Position numbers and translations under genes: made by a program. Positions 25,443-34,234 of a stretch of DNA of 55,745 bases are shown here, piece after piece. This stretch comes from Myxococcales bacterium. Its GTDB lineage: Bacteria > Myxococcota_A > Polyangia > Polyangiales > Houyiibacteriaceae. The DNA lies in the NCBI GenBank assembly GCA_019637115.1, contig JAHBWH010000034.1:1-55745 (forward strand), written 5' to 3'. A model generated the notes under the pieces. That model made no database searches. It was not told where the DNA came from and saw only the letters and a program-made list of their open reading frames with translations. Numbering within the stretch: position 1 is the stretch's first letter; the number at the start of each line of letters is the position of its first letter.

Positions 25443-26720
25443 ATGCCCCTCCGCCACGCTCGCATCTGCCTCATCGCATCGGTCGCGCTGCTCTTCGGCG
25501 GCTGCCACCGGGTCCACACGCTGCAACGGCAGGCGTCGAAGCTCGAGCGCTACGTCACGATCACGGGCGAGATCCAGCTCCCGACGCGCGCGCTCCGCTC
25601 CGTCGAGGACGGGGCGACGATCGTGGTGCAGCTCTTGCGGCCCGGGCGAGCCCCCGACGCGCCGGGCGAGGTCGTCGCGCGCGCCGTGCTCTTCGCGCCC
25701 GGCTCGTTCCAGTTCACCGTCCCCCCCGCACGCTACGCGGTCGTCGGCTTCGTGGACGAGGACGGCGGGCTCGGCCTCGACGCGGACGAGTGGAGATCAC
25801 CCGCCACCCCGTGGCGCGACGAGCCCGTCGAGCTGCAGATCGAGGAGCCCACGCGGACTCCCTGGCGACAGAGCGTCCTGCGACGCCCGTACGAGCTCGG
25901 GACGATCGCGGATCTGGATGACCCGCGCTTCGGCGCGGACTCCGGCGCCTTCGGCATCTTCCAGCCGCTCCGGTGGTCTCGGCGCTTCCCGATGGGCATC
26001 TTCTTCACCGAGCCGTGGGACCCCGACCGGGTCCCCGTCCTCTTCGTGTACGGGATGGGGGGCCACCCGCAGCAGCTGCGCCCGTGGATGGAGCAGCTCG
26101 ACCGCAGCCGATACCAGGCGTGGTTCGTCCACTACCCGACGGGTTTGCCGCTCGAGCTCGTCGCCGAGTGGCTCTCGCGCGGGCTCGACGAGCTCTACGC
26201 GCGCCACGACTTCGAGGGCCTCTGCGTGGTCGCCCACAGCATGGGCGGTCTGATCGCGCGCGCCACGCTCGGACGGCACGAGGACGACTCGTACCTGCGA
26301 GGGCTGACGACGGTGGCCACGCCCTTCGGCGGGGTGCCGAGCGCCGCGTTCGGCGTCTGGTGGTCCCCCGCGACCGCGCCCGCCTGGCACGACGTCTCTC
26401 CCGAGAGCGCGTTCTTGTCGCGCCTCTTCGAGCGCTCGGGTCCCCGCCAGGCCCAGCGGGATCTCGTCTTCCTCTTCCAACCCGGGCGCACCTCGGACGG
26501 CGTCGTGCACCTGTCGAGCCAGATGCGCGACGAGGCGCAGGCCGAGAGCCAGCGCGTGGCGGGCTTCCCGCTGGGGCACGCGGAGGTCCTCGAGTCACGG
26601 GAGGTCTGGCGCTTCGTCGAGGAGGGGCTCGCTCGCTGCGCCGTCCCGCGCGCGCCAGTCGCGGCGTCGTCGCTGCCGTCCGCGGCCGCATCATCTACGA
26701 CCTCGGCTCCGCCGCACTGA
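25443..26720 (+). CDS. Lipoprotein alpha/beta hydrolase (lipase-like)
   Basis: A 425-residue lipoprotein: MPLRHARICLIASVALLFGGC with an FGGC lipobox. A beta-rich domain (residues about 35-150) precedes an alpha/beta-hydrolase fold: VPVLFVYGMGGHPQQ (oxyanion region), VVAHSMGGLIARATL (nucleophile elbow AHSMG, Ser about 265), TTVATPFGG and a late GHAEVLESREVW that may hold the catalytic His. This order is typical of PGAP1/LipA-like triacylglycerol lipases. The product would act at the outer membrane on lipids or other esters. The N-terminal domain may handle substrate recognition. It is not coupled to its neighbours. Confidence 0.88.
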   Translation: MPLRHARICLIASVALLFGGCHRVHTLQRQASKLERYVTITGEIQLPTRALRSVEDGATIVVQLLRPGRAPDAPGEVVARAVLFAPGSFQFTVPPARYAVVGFVDEDGGLGLDADEWRSPATPWRDEPVELQIEEPTRTPWRQSVLRRPYELGTIADLDDPRFGADSGAFGIFQPLRWSRRFPMGIFFTEPWDPDRVPVLFVYGMGGHPQQLRPWMEQLDRSRYQAWFVHYPTGLPLELVAEWLSRGLDELYARHDFEGLCVVAHSMGGLIARATLGRHEDDSYLRGLTTVATPFGGVPSAAFGVWWSPATAPAWHDVSPESAFLSRLFERSGPRQAQRDLVFLFQPGRTSDGVVHLSSQMRDEAQAESQRVAGFPLGHAEVLESREVWRFVEEGLARCAVPRAPVAASSLPSAAASSTTSAPPH

Positions 26721-26733
26721 TGAGGCCGCCGAC

Positions 26734-27312
26734 GTGAACGAGAACTTCGCGACGCTCTTCGACGCCTTCGACCAGCTGTTGGTCCGTGACGACACGACGA
26801 TCACGGTGGCGGGCGGCGACTGCGAGCAGCTCCGTGTCGCGCTCCGACGCCTCGACGCGCGCCGCATCGCCGGCAACGCGACCGTCCGGGTCGAGTTCGC
26901 CCCCGGGACCTTCGCCTGCCCGGACCCGATCGAGCTCCGCCACCCGGACGGAGATCGAGTCCACCTCGTCGGGACCGGTGCCGACCGAGACGACATGACC
27001 CTGACGTTCCCCGCTGGCAGCGACGGCCTCGTCATCCGAAGCGCCCTCGGTCGGATCGAGAACCTCGTGCTGACGAGCAGCGGCGACGTCGCGATGGGTG
27101 GCCTCGGCGTCCACGTGTCGGGTGGGCGCGTGCACGTGCAGGGGGTGACCGTCCACGGCTTCCAGGCTGGCTTCCGCGTCGTCTCGGGCGCGCTGACCGC
27201 TGAGAACGTGACGCTCCGCGGGAACCGGCTCGGCGCTTCGGTCCTCCGCGGCGGCCAGCTGACCGCGACCGAGATCGTGGGCCGGCGCGAGGAGCTGAAT
27301 CGCGGTCCAGGG
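26734..27312 (+). pseudogene. Fragment of a parallel beta-helix surface protein
   Basis: The frame starts at GTG with VNENFATLFDAFDQLLVRDD, a motif that normally lies inside larger surface or fibre-like proteins. It runs into beta-helix-like repeats (RVHLVGTGADRDDMTLTFPA, RIENLVLTSSGDVAMGGLGV, RVHVQGVTVHGFQAGFRVVS). After about TEIVGRREELNRG the frame becomes Arg-rich noise to a distant stop at 27678. No signal peptide is present. It seems truncated at both ends. Confidence 0.6.
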
Positions 27313-27360
27313 TCGTTCATCAGGGCGGCGCCGGGATGTACCGGTCGGCGCTCGTCTCGC

Positions 27361-27579
27361 TCAGCGACAGCCGTCCTGGATCGCCTGCACGGTGGCCCGG
27401 CACTCGTTCGCGGGGACGATCCCCGCCGAGGGCAGCGGCGTGACGGTGGCGCCGTCTCGCGTCGTGCAGGTCGCGGACCGTCCGTCGCCCTGGACGGCGC
27501 AGCCGCGGCTGCGACAGAGCGAACGCAGCGCGGCGTCGTTGCAGTTGACCCCGTCCTGACGCGGCGCGCGCCGAGCCTG
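27361..27579 (-). pseudogene. Cys-rich protein fragment
   Basis: A minus-strand frame bounded by stops reads DGVNCNDAALRSLCRSRGCA, then SATCTTRDGATVTPLPSAG and ends in QAIQDGCR. The regular cysteines and normal composition look like the C-terminal end of an exported Cys-rich protein. It has no start codon or signal sequence, so it is probably a remnant. Confidence 0.5.
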
Positions 27580-27586
27580 CTACGCT

Positions 27587-27816
27587 GTGCGCGGGCAAGG
27601 AAGAGAGGCGTGCTGCTGGGGCAACCTCTGCGCAACCCCCGCGTGCGCCGCCGCCGCCTCGTTGCCGCATGGGTGTAACGTCCGTGGCTGCCCGGAGGGC
27701 GAGCGCTCCGTCGTCGACCCGGCGGCGGGCGCGCGCCGTCGAGCTGCGAGTGCAGCGAAGGCGGCGTCTGGAACTGCACGCGCGACTGCGGCGGCGGTGT
27801 CTGCGTCGCGGAGTAG
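27587..27816 (+). pseudogene. Frameshifted Cys-rich protein fragment
   Basis: One frame reads CCWGNLCATPACAAAASLPH, then GCNVRGCPEGERSVVDPAAG. A different frame continues with PSSCECSEGGVWNCTRDCGG and ends GVCVAE at a TAG. Joining them needs a one-base indel near 27735 and gives a typical myxobacterial Cys-rich domain end. A TACGCT -10-like box directly precedes the GTG at 27587. Confidence 0.55.
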
Positions 27817-27910
27817 CCGATGGCAGATCGGCGAAGCGGTCGACCGGGAGGAGGCGTTCATGAGCGTGCTGCGGTCGGCCGCGGAGCCACCGCGAGCGGA
27901 TCGGAGGTCC
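27817..27910. other. Spacer with a stranded start signal
   Basis: GGGAGGAGG followed by ATG at 27860 is a very good ribosome-binding site and start. The frame beyond is only antisense to the helicase gene. It may be the surviving 5' end of a deleted gene. Confidence 0.35.
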
Positions 27911-30900
27911 TCAGCCCGCCGCGAGCCGTCGAAAGAGCGTCTCGCCGGCGCGGACGAAGCCCGCGTCGAGCAGCGCGGGCGCGAGGCGCGAGGCGCTGGC
28001 GGGCTCTCCGTCGAGGTGCGTGAGCTCCACGCCGGCCCCACCGCGACGCCCTCTCGGCAGCCCCTCCCCCCGGCCGAGCGCCTCCGCGAGCGCGCGGAGG
28101 GCGCGCCCACGCTCCGGCTCCGAGTCGGGCAGGAAGGTCGTCACCCGCCGCCCGCCTCGCGCGAGCGAGGCGACGAGCCTCCCCTCGAAGAGCACGACCC
28201 GCGCGCCCGCCTGCCGCTTCGGCGGCTCGCCGGCCTCGGCCCGAGGCCAGCCGAGCGCCGCGCCCCAGACGTTCGCGGGGTCGTCCGCCGCGAGCACCCG
28301 CGCCGGCTCGGCGCGGGCGTCGTCGCGGTGCGCGCGCAGCCGGTCCTCGCAGCCAGGCAACGCGAACTGCGCCGCGCCGAGCCCATCGACGAAGTGCCCG
28401 CGGCGCACCTTCCCCACGTCCTCCATCGCCCGCAGCACCGGGTAGACCGCGCTGAACCCACCCGGCACCCCCATCGCCTGGAGCTCCGCGTGCACGCCCT
28501 CCCGGAGGAGCACGCCGTGCCGCTCGAGGAGCTGCGTCGAGAGCGCCTCGAGCCGCGCGGTGGTGTCCGTCGACGCCGCGGGAAGCCGCGACCACCGGCC
28601 CTCCGTCCCAGGCGGCCCGACGACCCCGCGCCCCGTGAAGCGTCGCGCGGGGCGCGCCCCACGCTGCGTAGGAGCCCGCCGCGAGCGCAGCGGCGCGAGC
28701 GTGTCGTTCGTCACCTCCCCGCACCACACGAGATCCCAGAGGGCGTCCGCCACCTCCGCGGGCATGCGCCCCGTCTCGGCGACGAGATCGCGGAAGAAGA
28801 CCGCGCCCCGCCCCGCGAGGATCGCGCGGAGCGCGGCGTCGAGCTCGCAGCCTTCCTCGCGCTCCCGGGCGATCGGCGCGAGCAGCGGATAGTGGTCCGA
28901 GAGGTAGAGCGCGACGCGGCCGTCCTTCTCGCCGAGCGGCTGGAGGCCGCGCCAGACCACCTCCCCCGACGCGCAGAGCTCGTCGAGGTCGCGCGGGTCG
29001 AACGAGGCGAGCCGCGCGGGCAAGACGCGGGCCTCGAGGTCGCTCGCGGGGATGGGCACGCCCTGCAGCTGCTCGATCACCTGCGCGAGCGCGTCGACGC
29101 CGCGGCGGGCGCTCCCCACGCCGTGCCACGCGAGCACGAAGCGCTGGTACGCGGCGACGTCGACCGCCTCGACCTCGGCGCGTAGCTTGGCGAGCGATCG
29201 CCGCTTGATGCGCCGGAGCACCTCGACGTCGCAATACTCGACGGCGCCGACGTGGCCTCGCTCTCGCACCAACGCGAGCGGCAAGAGCTCGCCCTTCGTG
29301 AGCCGCCCCGCGTCGACGAGCCGCTCGAGCGCCTCCCGCACGGGCGCGACGCCGAGCCCGAGCCGCGCCGCGCACGCCTCGGCGACGAAGGGCCCGTGCG
29401 TGCGCGCGTAGCGGCCCACGAGCTCCCCGAGCGGATCGCGCGCGGGCTCCAGCAGCGTCTGCGGCAGCCCGCGCGGCGGCACGACGCCGAGCGCGTCTCG
29501 GTACCGCGCCACGTCCTCGACGGCGAGGAGCCGCGGCTCGCCGGCGATGCGCACCTCGACGATCCGCCGCGCGTCGAGGAGTGACGCGATCCAGCGGTCG
29601 AGCGCGCCATCGAGCGCGGCGTCACGGCCCACGCCGCCGCCTCGTTCGGTGCGCGCGCGGAGCGCGTCAGGTCCGAGCGCGGCGTCACGGCCCACGCCGC
29701 CGCCTCGTTCGGCGCGCGCGCGGAGCGCGTCAGGTCCGAGCGCCGCGCCATCGGGCTCGGAGGCCTCGGCGAGCTCGGCCGCGACTCCGAGCGCGCCCTC
29801 CTCGTCGCGCCCACGCTCGGACGCCTTGGCGAGCTCGGCCGCGGCTCCGAGCGCGCCCTCCTCGCCACGCCCGCGCTCGGAGGCCCCGGCGAGCTCGGCC
29901 CGGCTCCGGTCGCCGAGCGCGAGCAAGCGATCGTGTACGTCGTCCTCGCAGGCGAGCGGGCGATCGAGGCGAAGCAGCGCGCGCTCCACCTCGCGAACGG
30001 CGTCGACGTCGAGGAGCTCGCGCAGCTCGGGCTCGCCGAGCAGCGCCCGCAGCTGCGTGTGGTCGAGCGTCAGCGCCTGCGCGCGGCGCTCGGCGAGGGG
30101 CGCGTCCCCCTCGTAGAGGAAGCTCGCGACGAAGTGGAAGAGCAGCGCCGCCGCGAAGGGCGAGGGCTGCCGTGTCTCGACCGAGCGCACGCGGATCTTC
30201 CGAGCGCGTACGTCGCGCAGGATCGAGACGAGCCCGGAGAGATCGAAGACGTCGCGCAGCACCTCGCGATACGTCTCGAGCAGGATGGGGAAGTCCGGGA
30301 TCTCGGAGGCCACCTGCAGGAGCTGCGCGCTCTTCCTGCGCTGCACGAAGAGCGGCGTGCGCTGCCCCGGGCGCCGCCGCGGCAAGAGCAGCGCGCGGGC
30401 GGCGTTCTCGCGGAAACGCGCCGCGAAGAGCGAGGTCTGGCCGACACGCGCGGTGACCAGCGCCTCGACCTCGTCGGGGTCGGGCAGGAAGAACGTGTCG
30501 TCGGGCGGGTCGTCGACGTCGGGGAAACGGAAGACGACGCCGTCGTCCGAGCAGAGGACGTCGACGTCGAGCCCGCGGTCACGCGCCAGCAGCGCTTGGA
30601 CGGCCTGCGACCACGGGGCGTGCACGGGCGCGCCGAAGGGAGAGAGCAGCGCGACGACGTGGTCGCCGAGCTCGTCTCGGAAACGCTCGATCACGATCCG
30701 GCGATCGGTCGGGACCTCGGAGGCCTCCGCCTGCTCGCGCAGGTAGCGGACGAGGTTCTCTGCCGCGAGCGCGTCGAGGCCATGGTGCGCGACGAGCGTC
30801 GCGGTCGCGTCGCGGTCCGAGCGCCTGGCGAGGTCGCGCGCCAGCTCGCCGACCGCGCGACCGAAGTCGAGCGGCCGGCCCAGGCCATCACCACGCCAGA

Positions 30901-32965
30901 AGGGCATCTTTCCCGGCTCGCCCGGCGCGGGGCTGACGAGCACCCGGTCGTGGGTGATCTCCTCGATGCGCCAAGAGCTCGCGCCGAGCCGGAAGACCTC
31001 GCCCGGCTGCGACTCGAAGACCATCTCCTCGTCGAGCTCGCCGACGCGGATGGGCTTGTCCTGCCCCGCCAAGAAGACGCCGTAGAGGCCGCGATCCGGG
31101 ATCGTCCCGGCGTTCGCGATCGCGAGCATGCGCGCGCCCTTGCGCGGCGTGAGCGTCCCCGCGAGCCGATCGTAGGTGACGCGCGGCCGCAGCTCACCGA
31201 AGCGCTCGCTCGGGTATCGCCCGCTCAAGAGATCGAGCACGCCCTCGAAGCTCCGGCGAGGCAGCTCCACGAAGGGCGCCGCGCCGCGAACGAGCTGGTA
31301 GGCCTCGTCGACGCTCACGCGGCCGCGCTCGACCATGAGCGCGACGAGCTGCTGCGCGAGCACGTCGAGCGGGTTGCGCGCGTAGTAGGTGGCCTCGACG
31401 TGGCCCTCGCGGACGTGCCGCACGACCGCGGCGCAGGCGAGGAGGTCGCCGCGGAACTTCGGAAAGATGCGTCCGTGGCTCGTCGCGCCGACCTGATGCC
31501 CCGCGCGGCCGATGCGCTGGATCCCCGACGCGACGCTCGGGGGCGCCTCGACCTGGATCACGAGGTCGACCGCGCCGATGTCGATGCCGAGCTCGAGCGA
31601 GCTGGTCGAGACGATCGCGGGGAGCACGCCGCGCTTGAGCTGGTCCTCGATCTCCGCGCGCGCGTCCTTCGCGAGCGAGCCGTGGTGAGCGCGGCAGATC
31701 GGCTCCCCCGCCAGGTCGTTCAGCGCCGCCGCGAGCCGCTCGGCGAGCCTCCGGCTGTTGACGAAGATCATCGTCGAGCGGTGGGTGCGGATGAGCGCGA
31801 CGAGCCGCGGGTGGATGGCGGTCCAGAGGCTCGGCCGGTGGGGCGTGGACACACCTTCGGGGTCGATGGTTTCGCTGGTGTGTCGGTCTCCGTGTCCGTG
31901 TCCGTGTCCGAGTTCGTGTTCGTCTCCGTGTCGGGGTCCGAGTCCGGGTCCGAGTTCGTGTTCGTCTCCGTGTCGGGGTCCGAGTCCGGGTCCGGGTCCG
32001 TCTCCGAGTCTGGGCCCGCGGCCGTCTCCGAGTCCGTGTCCAGGTGCGTCTCCGGGGCCGTCTCCGAGTCCGTGTCCAGGTCCGTCTCCGAGTCTGGGCC
32101 CGCGGCCGTCTCCTCCGGCGTCGAGGCTCGGGACGTCGCCGAAGACGTGGGATGCGTCGTAGCGACCGACCGCCTCGCTCCCCAGCCGAGCCATATCCTC
32201 CACGGGCACCTCGACCCGGATGTCGAAGTCCTTGCGCTGGCCCGCGTCGAGGATCGTCACCGGTCGCGGCGCGCCGTCGACGAAGCCGCCGAGGAAGCGC
32301 GCGACCTCGTCGAGCGGGCGCTGCGTGGCCGAGAGCCCGACGCGCTGCATCGGCGCGGGCGCGCCCGCGGCGGCGCGCAGCGCCTCGAGACGCTCGAGCG
32401 AGAGCGCGAGGTGGGCGCCGCGTTTGGTGGGGACGAGGTTGTGGATCTCGTCGACGATGAGGGTCTCGACCCGCGCGAGCGTCGCGCCCGCGCGCGAGCC
32501 GAGCATCAGGTAGAGCGACTCGGGGGTGGTGATGAGGATCTCGGGGGGCTCGCGGCGGAGGCGCTCACGCTCGGCGGCGGGCGTGTCGCCGCTGCGGATC
32601 CCCACCGAGACCTCGCGCGCCGCCACGCCCTCCCGGGCCGCCACGGCACGGATCCCCGCGAGCGGCGCGCGGAGGTTGCGCTCGATGTCGACCCCGAGCG
32701 CCTTCAAGGGCGTGACGTAGAGGACCCGGACACCGGGCTCGGAGGGTTTGGGACCGAAGCAGAGTCGATCGACCGCGACGAGGAAGGCGCTGAGCGTTTT
32801 GCCCGAACCGGTCGGGGCCAGCAGCAGGGTCGAGTCGCCGAGGCCGTCGCAACCGTCGCGCCTCGCGAGCACCGGCCAGGCCTTCGACTGCGCGAGGGTG
32901 GGCGCCTCGAAGCTCGATTCGAACCAGCGGCGCGTGCAGGGGTGCGCGAAGTCGAGGGCGCTCAT
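27911..32965 (-). CDS. lhr: Lhr-type large ATP-dependent helicase
   Basis: About 1684 residues, longer than the roughly 1500 usual for Lhr. RecA1: Walker A APTGSGKT (50-57), motif Ib TTPES, DEIH (172-175), SATQRP. RecA2: MIFVNSRRLAE, STSSLELGIDIGAVDLVIQV and QRIGRAGHQ. Winged-helix and beta-barrel regions follow, then a long C-terminal region (from about residue 880), which in Lhr resembles the AlkZ glycosylase fold. The enzyme would unwind DNA or RNA-DNA hybrids in repair. Two in-frame insertions are made of tandem repeats: residues about 285-360 between the RecA domains and about 1023-1118 in the C-terminal part. Starts up to 32995 are possible, none with a Shine-Dalgarno. Confidence 0.93.
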   Translation of the reverse strand: MSALDFAHPCTRRWFESSFEAPTLAQSKAWPVLARRDGCDGLGDSTLLLAPTGSGKTLSAFLVAVDRLCFGPKPSEPGVRVLYVTPLKALGVDIERNLRAPLAGIRAVAAREGVAAREVSVGIRSGDTPAAERERLRREPPEILITTPESLYLMLGSRAGATLARVETLIVDEIHNLVPTKRGAHLALSLERLEALRAAAGAPAPMQRVGLSATQRPLDEVARFLGGFVDGAPRPVTILDAGQRKDFDIRVEVPVEDMARLGSEAVGRYDASHVFGDVPSLDAGGDGRGPRLGDGPGHGLGDGPGDAPGHGLGDGRGPRLGDGPGPGLGPRHGDEHELGPGLGPRHGDEHELGHGHGHGDRHTSETIDPEGVSTPHRPSLWTAIHPRLVALIRTHRSTMIFVNSRRLAERLAAALNDLAGEPICRAHHGSLAKDARAEIEDQLKRGVLPAIVSTSSLELGIDIGAVDLVIQVEAPPSVASGIQRIGRAGHQVGATSHGRIFPKFRGDLLACAAVVRHVREGHVEATYYARNPLDVLAQQLVALMVERGRVSVDEAYQLVRGAAPFVELPRRSFEGVLDLLSGRYPSERFGELRPRVTYDRLAGTLTPRKGARMLAIANAGTIPDRGLYGVFLAGQDKPIRVGELDEEMVFESQPGEVFRLGASSWRIEEITHDRVLVSPAPGEPGKMPFWRGDGLGRPLDFGRAVGELARDLARRSDRDATATLVAHHGLDALAAENLVRYLREQAEASEVPTDRRIVIERFRDELGDHVVALLSPFGAPVHAPWSQAVQALLARDRGLDVDVLCSDDGVVFRFPDVDDPPDDTFFLPDPDEVEALVTARVGQTSLFAARFRENAARALLLPRRRPGQRTPLFVQRRKSAQLLQVASEIPDFPILLETYREVLRDVFDLSGLVSILRDVRARKIRVRSVETRQPSPFAAALLFHFVASFLYEGDAPLAERRAQALTLDHTQLRALLGEPELRELLDVDAVREVERALLRLDRPLACEDDVHDRLLALGDRSRAELAGASERGRGEEGALGAAAELAKASERGRDEEGALGVAAELAEASEPDGAALGPDALRARAERGGGVGRDAALGPDALRARTERGGGVGRDAALDGALDRWIASLLDARRIVEVRIAGEPRLLAVEDVARYRDALGVVPPRGLPQTLLEPARDPLGELVGRYARTHGPFVAEACAARLGLGVAPVREALERLVDAGRLTKGELLPLALVRERGHVGAVEYCDVEVLRRIKRRSLAKLRAEVEAVDVAAYQRFVLAWHGVGSARRGVDALAQVIEQLQGVPIPASDLEARVLPARLASFDPRDLDELCASGEVVWRGLQPLGEKDGRVALYLSDHYPLLAPIAREREEGCELDAALRAILAGRGAVFFRDLVAETGRMPAEVADALWDLVWCGEVTNDTLAPLRSRRAPTQRGARPARRFTGRGVVGPPGTEGRWSRLPAASTDTTARLEALSTQLLERHGVLLREGVHAELQAMGVPGGFSAVYPVLRAMEDVGKVRRGHFVDGLGAAQFALPGCEDRLRAHRDDARAEPARVLAADDPANVWGAALGWPRAEAGEPPKRQAGARVVLFEGRLVASLARGGRRVTTFLPDSEPERGRALRALAEALGRGEGLPRGRRGGAGVELTHLDGEPASASRLAPALLDAGFVRAGETLFRRLAAG
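29612..29737. repeat. Two 63-bp tandem repeats inside lhr
   Basis: Units 29612-29674 and 29675-29737 are nearly identical and keep frame. On the coding strand they encode LGPDALRARxERGGGVGRDA twice (21-residue units). Confidence 0.85.
29757..29895. repeat. 60-bp tandem repeats inside lhr
   Basis: About 2.3 copies of a 60-bp unit encode SERGRGEEGALGAAAELA-type 20-residue repeats. They lie next to the 63-bp array, so this part of the helicase has expanded twice. Confidence 0.75.
31884..32112. repeat. TCCGTG-type hexamer tract inside lhr
   Basis: About 38 degenerate hexamers (TCCGTG, TCCGAG, TCCGGG, TCTCCG). A 42-bp block is duplicated exactly (31910-31951 and 31952-31993), and longer segments around GTCTCCGAGTCTGGG recur near 32001 and 32084. 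On the coding strand it reads as a Gly/Asp/Pro/His stretch (GDGPGHGLGDGPGDAPG) between the two RecA domains. The unit length keeps frame. Confidence 0.9.
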
Positions 32966-33051
32966 CGCCATCAGCATGGCACGGACGTGTGACACCCCGT
33001 CCGGCCGCCCACCTCGTCGAGGGTCCGTGACCCGATCGGGGCCCTCGATGG

Positions 33052-33057
33052 TACCGT
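33052..33057 (+). promoter_or_regulatory. Putative -10 box TACCGT, leaderless start
   Basis: TACCGT ends six bases before the ATG at 33064 with no Shine-Dalgarno. GTGACC at 33027-33032 could be a weak -35 (19-bp spacer). Confidence 0.35.
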
Positions 33058-33063
33058 CCCTCG

Positions 33064-34158
33064 ATGCAGCGACTCTTCTTGGCCTCGATGGCTCTGGTCG
33101 TGCTCGGGTGCGGTGACGACGACACCTCCGGCGACGCGGACGCGGCGCGCGACGCGGCCCCCCTAGCCGACGCCGCGCCCTCGGACGCCGCGCCGGTCGA
33201 CGCAGACCTCACTGACGTCGGGGCCAACGTCGACCCCGATGGTGGCGCCGACGCGGGCGGGCCGCCGCCCCGATGCCCCGCAGGCTCGGAGTCGCTGACC
33301 TTGTCCCTCGACGGCGCGCGCCTCGAGCGGGTGCCCGGCGTGCCGGTCCGCGACGGCTTCGCGGACGGCTGGGCGGTCGTCGAGGGGCCAGTGTGGGCGC
33401 GCGGCGCGCTCTACGTGACGCACTTCCCCGGCGGCGCCACGCCCCCCGCTCGGATCTACCGTGTCGCGGAGGGATCCGTCTCCGTGGTCGCGCCGAGCGC
33501 CGGCACCAACGGCCTCGCCCTCGGGACCGACGGCCGCCTCTACGGCGGACGCCACGCCGACGGCTCGATCTCCGTCTTCGACTGGGACGACCTGAGCGCG
33601 CCGCCGACACCCGTCGTGCGCACGTACGCTGGCGCGCGCTTCAACAGCCCCAACGATCTCGCCTTCCGCTCCGACGGCCACCTCTACTTCACCGACCCCG
33701 ACTGGCAGGCGCCAGCGACGCGCCCGCAGACGGCCGAGCGCGCCTACCACGTGACGCCCGACGGGAGCGTGACGCCCATCGACGGCGCCCCGAACAAGCC
33801 GAACGGCGTCACGCTCTCGCTCGACGAGTCGTCGCTCTTCATCAGCGGCCAGAACGGCCTCCGCCGCTTCGACCTCGGCGCAGACGGCGCGGTGGTTGGT
33901 CGTGGGATGAACGTGCCCGCCGTCTCGGGTGGCCTCGACGGCATGGGCCTCGACTGCGCCGGCAACCTCTACGTGACGGGCGGCGGCCGCGTGACCGTGC
34001 TCAACCCCGCCCTCGAGCGCATCGGGCAGCTCGACGCGCCCGGCGCGACGAACGTCGCGTTCGGCGGAGAGGACGGCAGGACGCTCTACGTCACCGCCCT
34101 CGGCGACGACCCTGGGCTCTACCACGTCCGCCTGAACGTCCCTGGCCTCCCCTACTGA
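33064..34158 (+). CDS. SMP-30/gluconolactonase-like lipoprotein
   Basis: A 364-residue lipoprotein: MQRLFLASMALVVLGC, then GDDD and a long Asp/Ala spacer. The domain is a six-bladed beta-propeller of the SMP-30/gluconolactonase/LRE type: VVEGPVWARGALYVTHFPGG, TNGLALGTDGRLYGGRHADG, NSPNDLAFRSDGHLYFTDPD, KPNGVTLSLDESSLFIS and GGLDGMGLDCAGNLYVTGGG. The E, N and D positions that bind metal in this family (EGP, NGL/SPND, DG) seem present. It would hydrolyse a lactone or related ester in the periplasm or at the surface. It is divergent from lhr, 98 bp away. Confidence 0.9.
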   Translation: MQRLFLASMALVVLGCGDDDTSGDADAARDAAPLADAAPSDAAPVDADLTDVGANVDPDGGADAGGPPPRCPAGSESLTLSLDGARLERVPGVPVRDGFADGWAVVEGPVWARGALYVTHFPGGATPPARIYRVAEGSVSVVAPSAGTNGLALGTDGRLYGGRHADGSISVFDWDDLSAPPTPVVRTYAGARFNSPNDLAFRSDGHLYFTDPDWQAPATRPQTAERAYHVTPDGSVTPIDGAPNKPNGVTLSLDESSLFISGQNGLRRFDLGADGAVVGRGMNVPAVSGGLDGMGLDCAGNLYVTGGGRVTVLNPALERIGQLDAPGATNVAFGGEDGRTLYVTALGDDPGLYHVRLNVPGLPY

Positions 34159-34234
34159 GGCGGGCCGAACCCGCGTCGGTGGCCCGCCGCCCCACGCGTT
34201 TGACGCGCCCATCGGGCACGCCCACGATCGAGTC

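Noticed and set aside
27933-32992. A plus-strand open frame of more than 1000 codons antisense to lhr
   Set aside because: It is the mirror of a strong helicase gene with clear motifs and is filled with Arg, Glu, Asp and Val low-complexity sequence, as expected from GC-rich codon third positions.
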